DNA of 64,000 nucleotides from an uncultured Roseovarius sp. (GTDB taxonomy: Bacteria > Pseudomonadota > Alphaproteobacteria > Rhodobacterales > Rhodobacteraceae), in assembly GCA_951812895.1 (NCBI GenBank), contig OX638333.1, forward strand, positions 2,956,001 to 3,020,000. The letters are read 5' to 3'. Shown piece by piece: positions 9,529 to 17,631 of this stretch. Position 1 is the first letter of the stretch. Each line of letters begins with the position of its first letter. The notes beneath the pieces are model-generated. The model was given only the letters and a program-made list of their open reading frames with translations. It was not told the DNA's origin and did not search any database. The position numbers were made by a program, and so were the translations under genes.

Positions 9529-10185
9529 ATGACAACCCGCCGAAGTCTGTCAGACGGGATTGAAGAGACGGTAATTGCTGTTCTTCTTGGCCTTATGACA
9601 GTGTTGACATTCGCCAATGTGATCGCAAGGTTTGTTTTTAACTCCAATATCTTGTGGGCTTTAGAGCTGACTGTTTTCATGTTTGGCTGGCTGGTTCTTT
9701 TGGGGGCTTCTTATGCGGTCAAGAAACACAGTCATTTGGGGGTGGATGCTATCATCAATATGGTTTCGCCGCCCGTGCGCCGCCTATTGGGCTTGATCTC
9801 AGTCGCGTGTTGTTTGGTGTTTTCGCTGCTGTTGTTGAAAGGATCCTATGACTATTGGGCGGTTTTTGCAGACCTTCCGCCGACATCCGGCCGTTGGTTT
9901 CCCACCGGTTTTGACAACAGCGCCCGTAGTCAGAGTTTTTACGAGGTTCAGGATGTACCGATGATCGGTGTATTGAGGATTTTGGAAGGCCTGATCAACT
10001 ATGGCGATAGCTATGAGAAATTACCCAAAGTGGTACCTTATCTGGTGTTGCCTTTGTCGATGCTGTTGCTGGTCATTCGCTTTACCCAAGCTGCAATAAA
10101 AATCTGGCGGGGCGAGAGTGACAGGTTGGTGGCGAGCCATGAAGTAGAGGACGATCTGGAAGACCTCAGGTCAGGGCAGAGCTGA
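9529..10185 (+). CDS. dctQ: TRAP transporter small membrane subunit, DctQ type
   Basis: 218 residues with four hydrophobic segments (about residues 15-35, 45-65, 85-105 and 165-185), matching the four-helix DctQ subunit that supports the large DctM transporter. The stretch between helices 3 and 4 is longer than in minimal DctQ proteins and contains a hydrophilic region with Pro-Thr-Ser and Tyr residues (about 110-150). It follows dctP by 71 bp and its stop TGA overlaps the ATG of dctM by one base, so coupled synthesis of the two membrane subunits is likely. Confidence 0.9.
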   Translation: MTTRRSLSDGIEETVIAVLLGLMTVLTFANVIARFVFNSNILWALELTVFMFGWLVLLGASYAVKKHSHLGVDAIINMVSPPVRRLLGLISVACCLVFSLLLLKGSYDYWAVFADLPPTSGRWFPTGFDNSARSQSFYEVQDVPMIGVLRILEGLINYGDSYEKLPKVVPYLVLPLSMLLLVIRFTQAAIKIWRGESDRLVASHEVEDDLEDLRSGQS

Positions 10186-11603
10186 TGGAAGTGTTGCTGC
10201 TATTTGTGATGGTCATCGGATTGCTGATGATCGGCGTGCCGATCGCAGTTTCTCTGGGCCTATCTTCCACGTTGTTTTTGCTGATTTTTTCGGAAAGTTC
10301 TCTGGCTTCAATTGCTCAGACATTATTCGAAGCATTTGAAGGGCATTACACTCTGCTGGCAATCCCGTTTTTCATCCTTGCATCGACCTTCATGTCAACG
10401 GGTGGCGTGGCACAACGGATCATTCGGTTTTCCATTGCTTGCGTTGGGCATTTTCAGGGCGGGCTGGCCATCGCGGGCGTGTTTGCCTGTATGATGTTTG
10501 CGGCACTTTCAGGTTCGTCTCCTGCCACAGTTGTTGCGATTGGGACAATCGTGATCGCCGCAATGCGCCAAGCGGGATATACCAAGGAATTTGCCGCAGG
10601 CGTGATCTGTAACGCCGGTACGCTGGGCATCCTTATACCTCCGTCCATCGTCATGGTCGTTTATGCAGCTGCGGTTGAGGTTTCTGTGGGCCGTATGTTC
10701 CTTGCGGGAGTCATTCCCGGTATTCTTGCTGGTCTGATGCTGATGATTGCGATTTACGTCATCGCCCGGATCAAAAAGATGCCAGCCGGAGAGTGGGCAG
10801 GCTGGGCAGAGGTCGGCGCAGCCTTTCGGGATGCGTTTTGGGGGTTGTTCCTGATTGTGATCATCATGGTTGGGATTTATGGCTATCCATGGATTTCTGC
10901 CGATAAGGGTATTTATCTCGAAGGCGCGATTTTCACGCCCACAGAAGCGGCGGCTGTAGCATCAGTCTATGCCTTTCTGGTCGCAACCTTTGTTTACCGC
11001 GATATGGGGCCGCTGGCAGAACGTGAGGGTCGCCCGCGCAGCAGCGTGTTGAAAAAGCCGCTTTCACTGGTCACTGTTTGGATCCACGCCGATACAAAAC
11101 AGGCCTTGTTTGACGCTGGGAAGTTAACGGTCACGCTCATGTTTGTCATCGCCAATGCCTTGATATTGAAGCATGTTCTGACAGATGAGCAGATCCCACA
11201 ACAGATCGCAGGTGCAATGTTGAGTGCCGGTTTTGGTCCGGTGGTTTTTCTGATTGTGGTAAACGTGATTCTGCTGATTGGTGGTCAGTTTATGGAACCA
11301 TCTGGCCTTCTGGTCATCGTAGCGCCACTGGTCTTTCCCATCGCGATTGAACTGGGTGTGGATCCGATACATCTGGGCATCATCATGGTGGTGAATATGG
11401 AGATCGGGATGATCACGCCACCGGTTGGTCTGAACCTCTTTGTCACGTCTGGTGTGGCCGGAATGCCAATGATGTCCGTGGTGCGGGCGTCGTTGCCGTT
11501 TCTTGCGGTGCTGTTCGTTTTTCTGATCATGGTGACATATATTCCGTGGCTTTCCACATACTTGCCCAACACGTTCATGGGGCCTGAGATTATTACGAAA
11601 TGA
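10185..11603 (+). CDS. dctM: TRAP transporter large permease, DctM type
   Basis: 472 residues, very hydrophobic, about 12 predicted membrane segments. Family marks: GVPIAVSLGLSS at the N-terminus, SGSSPATVVAIGTI (about residue 108), GTLGILIPPSIVMVVY, the ESAA-like TPTEAAAVASVYAF, and MITPPVGLNLFV near the end. It catalyses Na+-coupled uptake of the ligand presented by DctP. An insertion of about 40 charged residues lies between helices (about residues 270-310, rich in Arg and Glu). Start overlaps the dctQ stop. Highest confidence of the three TRAP subunits. Confidence 0.95.
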   Translation: MEVLLLFVMVIGLLMIGVPIAVSLGLSSTLFLLIFSESSLASIAQTLFEAFEGHYTLLAIPFFILASTFMSTGGVAQRIIRFSIACVGHFQGGLAIAGVFACMMFAALSGSSPATVVAIGTIVIAAMRQAGYTKEFAAGVICNAGTLGILIPPSIVMVVYAAAVEVSVGRMFLAGVIPGILAGLMLMIAIYVIARIKKMPAGEWAGWAEVGAAFRDAFWGLFLIVIIMVGIYGYPWISADKGIYLEGAIFTPTEAAAVASVYAFLVATFVYRDMGPLAEREGRPRSSVLKKPLSLVTVWIHADTKQALFDAGKLTVTLMFVIANALILKHVLTDEQIPQQIAGAMLSAGFGPVVFLIVVNVILLIGGQFMEPSGLLVIVAPLVFPIAIELGVDPIHLGIIMVVNMEIGMITPPVGLNLFVTSGVAGMPMMSVVRASLPFLAVLFVFLIMVTYIPWLSTYLPNTFMGPEIITK

Positions 11604-11692
11604 TTGAGCGTTGCCATCTGGATGAGCTGTATGTCGTTGCAGTATAACAGAATTATTATGTTGGAAGCGGTAGCTGTTTCCTTCAATCTCTG

Positions 11693-11706
11693 ACCCGATA
11701 TCGGGT
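11693..11706. promoter_or_regulatory. 14-bp perfect palindrome in the dctM/oxidoreductase gap
   Basis: ACCCGATATCGGGT is fully symmetric and sits just upstream of the GGGAGG ribosome-binding site of the oxidoreductase. It could be a repressor operator or a small hairpin that tunes translation. No T-run follows, so it is not a terminator. Confidence 0.4.
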
Positions 11707-11719
11707 GGGAGGATTTGCA

Positions 11720-13027
11720 ATGATCAACTGGACCGGCGAGGCGGAGATGGGGCGCCCCTATTGGTGGGAGGCGTTGGAAGAGTCCGTTGAAGATGACCCT
11801 CTGAAAGATCAATGCGACATTCTGGTGATCGGTGCGGGCTATAGCGGGCTGTCGGCGGCGATTGCGGCGCATGATTGTGGGGCGAAGGTTGCAGTGGTGG
11901 ATGCCGGTGTACCGGGAGAGGCGGCGTCTACGCGCAATGGAGGCATGTTTGGTGCGCATCCGCGTTTGGGGTGGGAGGATCTGGCGGGGCGATTCTCACC
12001 CGAAATTGCGGATGCAGTTTTTGCCGAGGCTAAACCTGCCCTGAACTGGGCCAAACAGCTAATTGCGCAGGAAAGTATTGATTGTGACCTGCAGGTGACC
12101 GGCCGCATACAGCTGGCCTGGACAAGAAAACAGTTTGAGGCGCAGAAACATCTGACCGGTCATGTGGCGCGAAGCGGCGTCGATGTGCATGTGGTTGAAC
12201 GTGGCGACCTTGGGCAAGAAGTTGGAACAAATCGGTATTTCGGCGGCGTTGTATTTCCCGATCATTGCGCGATTCATCCGGCGAAGTATCATCGCGGTCT
12301 GCTGAACGCTGTTCGCAAGCGCGGTATCCCAGTGACCGGTAATGCCCGGGTGAATGGCCTTGAACGGGTTGGTGGCGGGTTCGTGGCGAATACGGCGCAG
12401 GGTAAAGTACGAGCTGGCAAGGTTATCTTGTGCACCAATGGCTACACGTCCAAACCGTTCAATTGGTATGCGAGGCGGGTGTTTCCGTTGCCGTCGTTTT
12501 TGATTGCGACCGAGGAATTGCCTGCCAATCTGATTGGCCATCTGGCGCCGGGGCGGCGGATGATGGTCGAAACCCGGGCGCGGCACAGCTATTTCAGGGT
12601 TTCCCCTGACGGCAAGCGTATCCTGTTTGGTGGGCGTGCTGCGATGCGGGATATCCCACTTGCAGAAGCCGCAAAACGCCAGCATGAGACGATGTGCAGC
12701 GTTTGGCCCGAGATGAAAGATGTCCGGCTTAGCCATGTCTGGACCGGAAATACTGGGTTTGCTTTCAATCACTTGCCCAATGTGGGCGAAGATCGGGGTC
12801 TGCATCATGCGATGGGGTTTTCCGGATCGGGAACCGTCATGGCACCTTATCTGGGGGCCAAAGCGGCCTACATGGCGGTAGGGGATAAACGGGCGGAGAC
12901 GGCTTATGCGGATACCCGGCTGAAGACGCATTTCCTGCATCCCGGCGGCAAGCCGCATTTCTTGAAAGCTGCAAATTTCTGGTACCGGAACTGGGTTGAC
13001 CGGCTTGAAAACCTACGAGCGCGGTAG
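11720..13027 (+). CDS. FAD-dependent DAO-family amine/amino-acid oxidoreductase
   Basis: 435 residues. The N-terminal Rossmann motif VIGAGYSGLSAAIAAHDCGAKVAVVDAG binds FAD (about residues 37-65), followed by the STRNGGMFGAH loop typical of glycine oxidase, PuuB and sarcosine-oxidase-like proteins; GFSGSGTVMAP near the C-terminus completes the FAD site. The N-terminal WEALEES resembles PuuB-like gamma-glutamylputrescine oxidoreductases, which oxidise an amine to an aldehyde or imine. The start at 11720 is preferred because GGGAGG lies 5 nt upstream; a GTG at 11705 would place that site inside the gene. It follows the TRAP genes on the same strand, so it may act on the imported compound. Substrate not determinable. 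Confidence 0.85.
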   Translation: MINWTGEAEMGRPYWWEALEESVEDDPLKDQCDILVIGAGYSGLSAAIAAHDCGAKVAVVDAGVPGEAASTRNGGMFGAHPRLGWEDLAGRFSPEIADAVFAEAKPALNWAKQLIAQESIDCDLQVTGRIQLAWTRKQFEAQKHLTGHVARSGVDVHVVERGDLGQEVGTNRYFGGVVFPDHCAIHPAKYHRGLLNAVRKRGIPVTGNARVNGLERVGGGFVANTAQGKVRAGKVILCTNGYTSKPFNWYARRVFPLPSFLIATEELPANLIGHLAPGRRMMVETRARHSYFRVSPDGKRILFGGRAAMRDIPLAEAAKRQHETMCSVWPEMKDVRLSHVWTGNTGFAFNHLPNVGEDRGLHHAMGFSGSGTVMAPYLGAKAAYMAVGDKRAETAYADTRLKTHFLHPGGKPHFLKAANFWYRNWVDRLENLRAR

Positions 13028-13075
13028 GGTTTGACTTTGTACACATTGTTCAGTTTGCACACACTCGACGAAAAA

Positions 13076-13095
13076 CGCCGGCCCTAAGGCCGGCG
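13076..13095 (-). terminator. Rho-independent terminator of the amt operon
   Basis: Eight-bp GC stem CGCCGGCC / GGCCGGCG with a 4-nt loop, followed on the minus strand by TTTTT. It lies 28 bp beyond the stop at 13124 and between convergent genes; it may also stop read-through from the plus-strand oxidoreductase. Confidence 0.85.
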
Positions 13096-13123
13096 CTAAA
13101 GTGGTCAGATGTCAGAGGCGCGC

Positions 13124-13354
13124 TTATTCCTGCGCCTCTTGGTCGAACACCCTTTTTAATCGTTCGGGCGAGCGTGCGGCGGCCTCATCAGCCTCCATCT
13201 CGCGCCGTTCGATACCAGCTTGCATAAAGTGGAAGCCAAGCCAGAACAGAACGCAGACGATAAAGAGAATGAACTCTGATCCCACCATCGGGTAGATCGG
13301 CCCGATCTGTGACAGGTCAGCGCCAGCCCATGTTTCGATTTGAGTCGTAGACAT
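13124..13354 (-). CDS. Small single-helix membrane protein next to Amt
   Basis: 76 residues with one strong hydrophobic segment (about 24-46, SEFILFIVCVLFWLGFHFMQAG) followed by a charged, Glu/Arg-rich cytoplasmic-looking tail. It is not a GlnK homologue: there is no T-loop or PII character. It starts 12 bp after the stop of the Amt gene, on the same strand, and the pair is followed by a strong terminator, so it is co-transcribed with amt and could be an accessory subunit. I do not recognise a named family. The ATG is supported by GGAGAG upstream. Confidence 0.8.
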   Translation of the reverse strand: MSTTQIETWAGADLSQIGPIYPMVGSEFILFIVCVLFWLGFHFMQAGIERREMEADEAAARSPERLKRVFDQEAQE

Positions 13355-13366
13355 GTTTGCTCTCCT

Positions 13367-14806
13367 TTATGTCAGCAGACCAAGGCGCTTGGCCTCGGCG
13401 ATGTCAGCTTCGGAAATTGCGATAGCATCCATTTCCTCGGCGATTTCTTCGCTCATATCCAGACCAACGAGTTCGACCGCTGGTGGCACCCGAAGCATGC
13501 CCATACTCATCAGGATCTTGGAAACGATCCATGCAGGGATGAAGCCCAGCACAACGAACATGATGATGGCACCGAGGAACTGACCAATCGGATTGATCGT
13601 AGCAACTTCGGCGTGGTACGCGGCTGTAGCAGGGTGGCCCCAAAGCATGAAGCCACAGATGATCAGACCGATGAAACCGGCATAACCATGTACCGCGATG
13701 GCACCAACCGGATCGTCGATCTTGAACCGGCGTTCAACCCAGAAGTGCAGCTTGTAGGCACAAAACGCGCCGACCGCACCGATGAGCATGGCCTGATAGG
13801 GGTGGTAGAGGTCATTGCCCGCTGATGCGGTAATAACGCCTGCCAGACCGGCCGAGTATGTCCAGAACGCTTCGCCTTTGGAGACGATGTAGCCCATGAT
13901 CAGACCGCCCGACAGTGACATCAGGAAGTTGAACACGATGGCCGACAATGTTGTTGGCGTCAGATAGATCGTGGTTGCCGTGAAGTTCACGACACCTTCG
14001 GCACCGCCAAGCGATCCGTGATCAATGATCGGCACGTTACAGGCCACATAGAAGCCCCAGAAGCCGCAATAGATCAGGAACAGACCGATTGTGACCAGCC
14101 ACTTGTTATGCGGGTTGATGTTGCGTGGTGTGCCGTCGGGGGCAAATTTGCCGATCCGGGGCCCAAGCACGCAGACCACACCTAGGGCAAAGCCGCCCGC
14201 AATGGCGTGGATCACACCAGATGCATACGCATCGTGGTAGCCGAGCTGTGTGACCATCCATCCGTCTGGGTGCCAGCCCCAGGCCGCGTCGATGATCCAT
14301 GTGAACGACCCGATGACAACAGCCAGAATCCAGAAGGCTGATGGACGGATACGTTCAATTGTGGCGCCCGAAACGATCGAGGCCGCTGTCCATGAGAACA
14401 GCAGGAAGGCCGCCCAGAACACGCCGTTGATGCGCGCCCAGAAGCTGTTGCCCAGTTCAACACCATACCCCATCACAGGGTCCTGGCTCGCGATGCCGGG
14501 TCCACCAAGGTGGGTACCCATCAGTTCTCCCCATGGAACTGCGTTATCGCTTTGGGTTATGCCGCCGGTTATGCCGGGGCCATTTGGAAAGGCAAAGTAG
14601 ATCCACCAGCCAAAGAAGAAGAAAGTTACGGTCACCAGCGGTATGAGCATGGTGTTCTTCATCAAAGTGTGGACGTGGTTTTTGTGGCGGGTTGCACCCA
14701 CCTCGTACATGCAGAACCCGACGTGAATCAGGAACATGAGCGGTACGGTGACCCAGTAGTAGAATTCGGTGAAAATCACCGTTAACGCACCGATATCGGT
14801 ATCCAT
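13367..14806 (-). CDS. amt: Ammonium transporter (Amt/MEP family)
   Basis: 479 residues, about 11 membrane helices. The twin-histidine pore residues are visible in SGVIHAIAGGFALG and AVHGYAGFIGLIICG, and the general Amt pattern of Gly-rich helices is kept (GFWGFYVACNVPII, MSLSGGLIMGYIVSKGEAFWTYSAGLAGVITAS). It conducts NH3/NH4+ across the inner membrane. It is longer than E. coli AmtB (about 400 residues); a long C-terminal acidic tail with AIAISEADIAEAKRLGLL is present. No glnK lies next to it, contrary to the classic glnK-amtB pair; instead a one-helix protein follows. The N-terminal helix lacks a cleavable signal peptide (starts MDTDIGALTVIFTEFYY). Confidence 0.9.
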   Translation of the reverse strand: MDTDIGALTVIFTEFYYWVTVPLMFLIHVGFCMYEVGATRHKNHVHTLMKNTMLIPLVTVTFFFFGWWIYFAFPNGPGITGGITQSDNAVPWGELMGTHLGGPGIASQDPVMGYGVELGNSFWARINGVFWAAFLLFSWTAASIVSGATIERIRPSAFWILAVVIGSFTWIIDAAWGWHPDGWMVTQLGYHDAYASGVIHAIAGGFALGVVCVLGPRIGKFAPDGTPRNINPHNKWLVTIGLFLIYCGFWGFYVACNVPIIDHGSLGGAEGVVNFTATTIYLTPTTLSAIVFNFLMSLSGGLIMGYIVSKGEAFWTYSAGLAGVITASAGNDLYHPYQAMLIGAVGAFCAYKLHFWVERRFKIDDPVGAIAVHGYAGFIGLIICGFMLWGHPATAAYHAEVATINPIGQFLGAIIMFVVLGFIPAWIVSKILMSMGMLRVPPAVELVGLDMSEEIAEEMDAIAISEADIAEAKRLGLLT

Positions 14807-14871
14807 TCAAGTGTCCTCCCGTTTGGACATTTGTTATTTTTCAGGGATCGTCTTTTTTGTCCCCCTCGTTA

Positions 14872-14895
14872 CATTGGACCATTTTTGGTCCAATG
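14872..14895. promoter_or_regulatory. Candidate operator upstream of amt
   Basis: Perfect inverted repeat CATTGGACCA / TGGTCCAATG with a 4-nt T loop, centred about 77 bp upstream of the amt ATG. TGGTCCAA half-sites recall GntR-family operators; the sequence does not match the NtrC consensus (TGCAC-N5-GTGCA). It may instead form an RNA hairpin in the leader. Confidence 0.5.
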
Positions 14896-15059
14896 ATGGC
14901 TGGAACTTACACCAAAACTAATCCAAATTCGAGTTTTTCCTTTGGCAAAATGCCAGAAAACGCAATCTGAACAGTTGATTTTCGCCCCGTCCATTTCCCT
15001 ATGGTAAAAAAATATTCCTACAATGCAAGTTATTTGTGCCGTAAAATGTTAACGCTAAA

Positions 15060-15089
15060 CGGGCGCATCGAAGGATATAGATGCGCCCG
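15060..15089 (-). terminator. Terminator after the aminotransferase operon
   Basis: Ten-bp stem CGGGCGCATC / GATGCGCCCG with a 10-nt loop, 35 bp past the 15125 stop on the minus strand, followed by TTTAGC. The T-run is short, so strength is uncertain. Confidence 0.65.
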
Positions 15090-15124
15090 CTAAGATTTGT
15101 ATCATGGAATCAAGCTTTTACCTG

Positions 15125-16402
15125 TCACGCAACTATTGCCTTAGCTGCTGCATGATAGGCGGCTTCAGTTTGGGCAAAGTCCTCTTCTGTGAGGGCCAAT
15201 GAGGGGTATGTCTTGCCCGGAGCTTTGAAAATGCCGCGCAGACGCAGGTCCGCGTTGAAGCGACTGGCGCGCTCGGTGTCAGACAGAAGCACATTTCGGT
15301 AGTCGCGAATCTCTGCGTCTGAGAAGACAATTTCGAACAGGGTGCGATCGCCGACAACACGGTGGTCAATCCCATGTTCCTTGAGCGCGGCAGAGGCGGC
15401 ATCCATCAGGCGCTGTCCATTCGCACGCAGTTTGTCGAACTGGCCTTCGCGGCGCAAAATCTCCATGGTCTTGAGACCCGCCACAGCCGCAACCGGGTTG
15501 CCGGAAAGCGTACCAAGCTGCATCAGCCATCTGTCAGACCCAACCGATGCCTTGTCAAAATGAGCCATGATATCTGCGCGGCCTGCGGTTGCCGCCAGAG
15601 GGAAACCGCCGCCAATGATTTTGCCGAGCGTGCACAGATCAGGTGAGACGCCATACAACTCTTGTGCGCCGCCATAAGAAAAGCGGAACCCGGTGACAAC
15701 CTCATCAAAGATCAGGACAATTCCGTATTTGGTGCATTCATCGCGCAAAAGCTGCAGAAAGCCCGGCTCTGGTGGAATGATCCTTTGTAACGGTTCGACG
15801 ATAAGGCCCGCGATCTGGTCGCCGTATTCGGCGAGCAGAGAGCGGATGTAATCAAAATCGTTGAACGGCGCGATCAGCATTTCGTCGGCAACGGATTGCG
15901 GGATGCCAGCACTGTCGGGTACGGCCATCGGGAAATTGACCATCTTTGAAGGGGCCAGCGACATCTGCGCCTCTGCCGACATGCCATGATAGCCGCCTTC
16001 GAATTTCACGATCTTATCGCGCCCGGTATAGGCGCGGGCTGCGCGGATGGCGTACATATCGGCCTCGCCGCCGGAACTGACATAGCGCAGTTGTTCGGCG
16101 CAGGGGACGGCGCGAATGATTTCTTCAGCCAGTTCGATGGCGGCGGCGTTGTTGGCGAAAAAGGTCTGACCCTTGGGCAATTGCTCAAAAATCACTTCGA
16201 GCACTTCCGGATGGCCGTGGCCAAGCAGCATCGGGCCGGAACCGATCAGATAGTCGATATATTCATTGCCGTCTTCGTCCCAGACGCGGCTGCCTTTGCC
16301 TTCGCGGATAAAGATCGAGGGGTCAAAATTACCCAATCCACCGCCGGGAAGTGTTTCGCGGGCGCGGTCGATCCAGTCTTGTTGGGTGTGGGTTTTGAGC
16401 AT
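15125..16402 (-). CDS. Class III PLP aminotransferase (glutamate-1-semialdehyde aminomutase-like)
   Basis: 425 residues. Signature pieces of class III aminotransferases: YIDYLIGSGPMLLGHGHP, YVSSGGEADMYAIRAARAYTG (phosphate and substrate contact), EGGYHG, IFDEVVTGFR with Asp233 holding the PLP pyridine, and LGKIIGGGFP with Lys261 as the Schiff-base lysine. The overall form is closest to the HemL/GSA-aminomutase branch, but the position as last gene of an osmolyte-catabolic operon argues for a catabolic transaminase or aminomutase rather than haem synthesis. It starts 11 bp after the stop of the first enolase-superfamily gene and is followed by a hairpin. Substrate is inferred only as an amino acid or amine released by the upstream steps. 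Confidence 0.88.
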   Translation of the reverse strand: MLKTHTQQDWIDRARETLPGGGLGNFDPSIFIREGKGSRVWDEDGNEYIDYLIGSGPMLLGHGHPEVLEVIFEQLPKGQTFFANNAAAIELAEEIIRAVPCAEQLRYVSSGGEADMYAIRAARAYTGRDKIVKFEGGYHGMSAEAQMSLAPSKMVNFPMAVPDSAGIPQSVADEMLIAPFNDFDYIRSLLAEYGDQIAGLIVEPLQRIIPPEPGFLQLLRDECTKYGIVLIFDEVVTGFRFSYGGAQELYGVSPDLCTLGKIIGGGFPLAATAGRADIMAHFDKASVGSDRWLMQLGTLSGNPVAAVAGLKTMEILRREGQFDKLRANGQRLMDAASAALKEHGIDHRVVGDRTLFEIVFSDAEIRDYRNVLLSDTERASRFNADLRLRGIFKAPGKTYPSLALTEEDFAQTEAAYHAAAKAIVA

Positions 16403-16413
16403 GGGAGTCTCCG

Positions 16414-17517
16414 TCAGTCGAGAACGATGTCAGGTGCGCCGATACCATCGGCGTCGGGGGTGATGCCGAGGCCGGGCCCTTCGGGTGGGGCGATGCGGCC
16501 GTGATGGCGGGTGGGGGTGTCAGGGGCGAGGCGAGGCCCGACATAATGGTTAAGATCGCAGGTGTTCATCAACACGCGGGGTGGCGTGGCGGCGGCCAGG
16601 TGCAGGACGGCGGCGGTGGTTATGTCGCTGCCCCAGGTGTCTTCGATACACATCTGTGTGCCCAGTATCAGGCACAGATCACGGGCTGCGCGCATGGCGG
16701 AGAGACCACCAAATTTAGATAGCTTGAGCGCGGCAGCATCCATGCACCCGCTGGCATGGCCGTCGAGCAAGGAGGCGATATCATGGGCGGTTTCATCGAG
16801 CTTCATCGGCAGTCCGGTGGCTTGCCTGACATGGGCGCATTCGGCGGTGGTGGCGCAGGGTTGTTCCAGCATAACATCGAGATGGGCAACAGCGCGTCCG
16901 GTGCGCGTGGCACTTAGAGCATCAGATCCGCAGTTCCAGTCGCCATAGACAAGTGGGCCGTTGCCGACGGCTTCGCGCACTTTGGCCAAACGCTCGGCAT
17001 CGGTCTGCCAATCCGCATCTGCGCCAAGTTTGACCTGAAACTGACGCATGCCCTGATCAAAGGCGTCGCGGGCCATACGCGCCATTTCGTCAGGTGCGAT
17101 GCAGGTGATCGAATGGTAAAGCGGCATGTCCTGTGTGGTCCGTCCGCCGAGGAGGGCATAGAGCGGCAAATTGGCGGCCTTGCCGGTCAGATCCCAAAGT
17201 GCCGTATCGATGAGGGATTTGGCATAGTCATGGCCCTGAAGATGTTTGTTGAGCTGCTCGATCAGCGCCTCTGGCCCGACGGGATTGGCACCAAGCAGGA
17301 CGGGTGCCAGTTCGGTGAGGGCAGGGGCAGTGCCGCCTGCATAGGCCGGCAGGTAATGCGGGATCGGGCAGACCTCTCCCCAGCCCGAATGGGCGCTGTC
17401 GGTGTCGATGCGCAGGATCACGGTTGTGGTTTGATCGCATGTTTTTCCATCTGCCATATAATAGGTTTCATGGGCAGTGAGCGGGACGTGCCAGAGGGAG
17501 AGGCGAGTGATTTTCAT
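16414..17517 (-). CDS. Enolase-superfamily protein, A type, hydroxyproline-betaine epimerase-like
   Basis: 367 residues, MLE subgroup of the enolase superfamily. Metal ligands Asp193 (GDWN), Glu218 (LEQPC) and Asp241 (KLDET); acid/base lysines Lys163 (QVKLG) and Lys265 (LKLSKFGG). As I recall, the same two lysine numbers are described for 4-hydroxyproline betaine 2-epimerase HpbD, and related proteins are cis-3-hydroxyproline dehydratases. Both act by abstracting the alpha-proton of an amino-acid carboxylate stabilised by Mg2+. A paralogue of the gene at 19102-20214: both have Gln two residues before the first catalytic Lys and start MKITR. A 70-bp intergenic repeat separates it from the upstream enolase gene. 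Substrate specificity is inference. Confidence 0.85.
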   Translation of the reverse strand: MKITRLSLWHVPLTAHETYYMADGKTCDQTTTVILRIDTDSAHSGWGEVCPIPHYLPAYAGGTAPALTELAPVLLGANPVGPEALIEQLNKHLQGHDYAKSLIDTALWDLTGKAANLPLYALLGGRTTQDMPLYHSITCIAPDEMARMARDAFDQGMRQFQVKLGADADWQTDAERLAKVREAVGNGPLVYGDWNCGSDALSATRTGRAVAHLDVMLEQPCATTAECAHVRQATGLPMKLDETAHDIASLLDGHASGCMDAAALKLSKFGGLSAMRAARDLCLILGTQMCIEDTWGSDITTAAVLHLAAATPPRVLMNTCDLNHYVGPRLAPDTPTRHHGRIAPPEGPGLGITPDADGIGAPDIVLD

Positions 17518-17551
17518 GGGTGGGTAATTAACCTGTTAGGCGTGACTGGGA

Positions 17552-17621
17552 GCAGGGGGCTGTCTGCCCCCTCTGCGGCTGCGCCGCATTCACCCCCGAG
17601 GATATTTTGTGCAAAAAGAAA
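17552..17621. repeat. Intergenic repeat, copy 1
   Basis: Matches the copy at 20258-20324 over about 65-70 bp with few differences: a GC-rich hairpin pair (AGGGGGC / GCCCCCT and GCGGC-TGC-GCCGC), then CACCCCC, AGGAT, a T-rich run and GCAA-AAGAA. It lies between an upstream B-type and a downstream A-type enolase gene. Similar C-rich AGGATATTT elements are common between genes of Rhodobacteraceae, so it may be a REP-like unit. Confidence 0.8.
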
Positions 17622-17631
17622 GGGCATTGGG

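Larger units (their letters stand above)
14807..15124. other. Intergenic region upstream of amt and downstream of the aminotransferase
   Basis: No coding frame with family character. It contains a perfect inverted repeat (14872-14895) upstream of amt, an AT-rich central stretch and the hairpin at 15060-15089 below the aminotransferase stop. The amt promoter must lie here. Confidence 0.6.
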
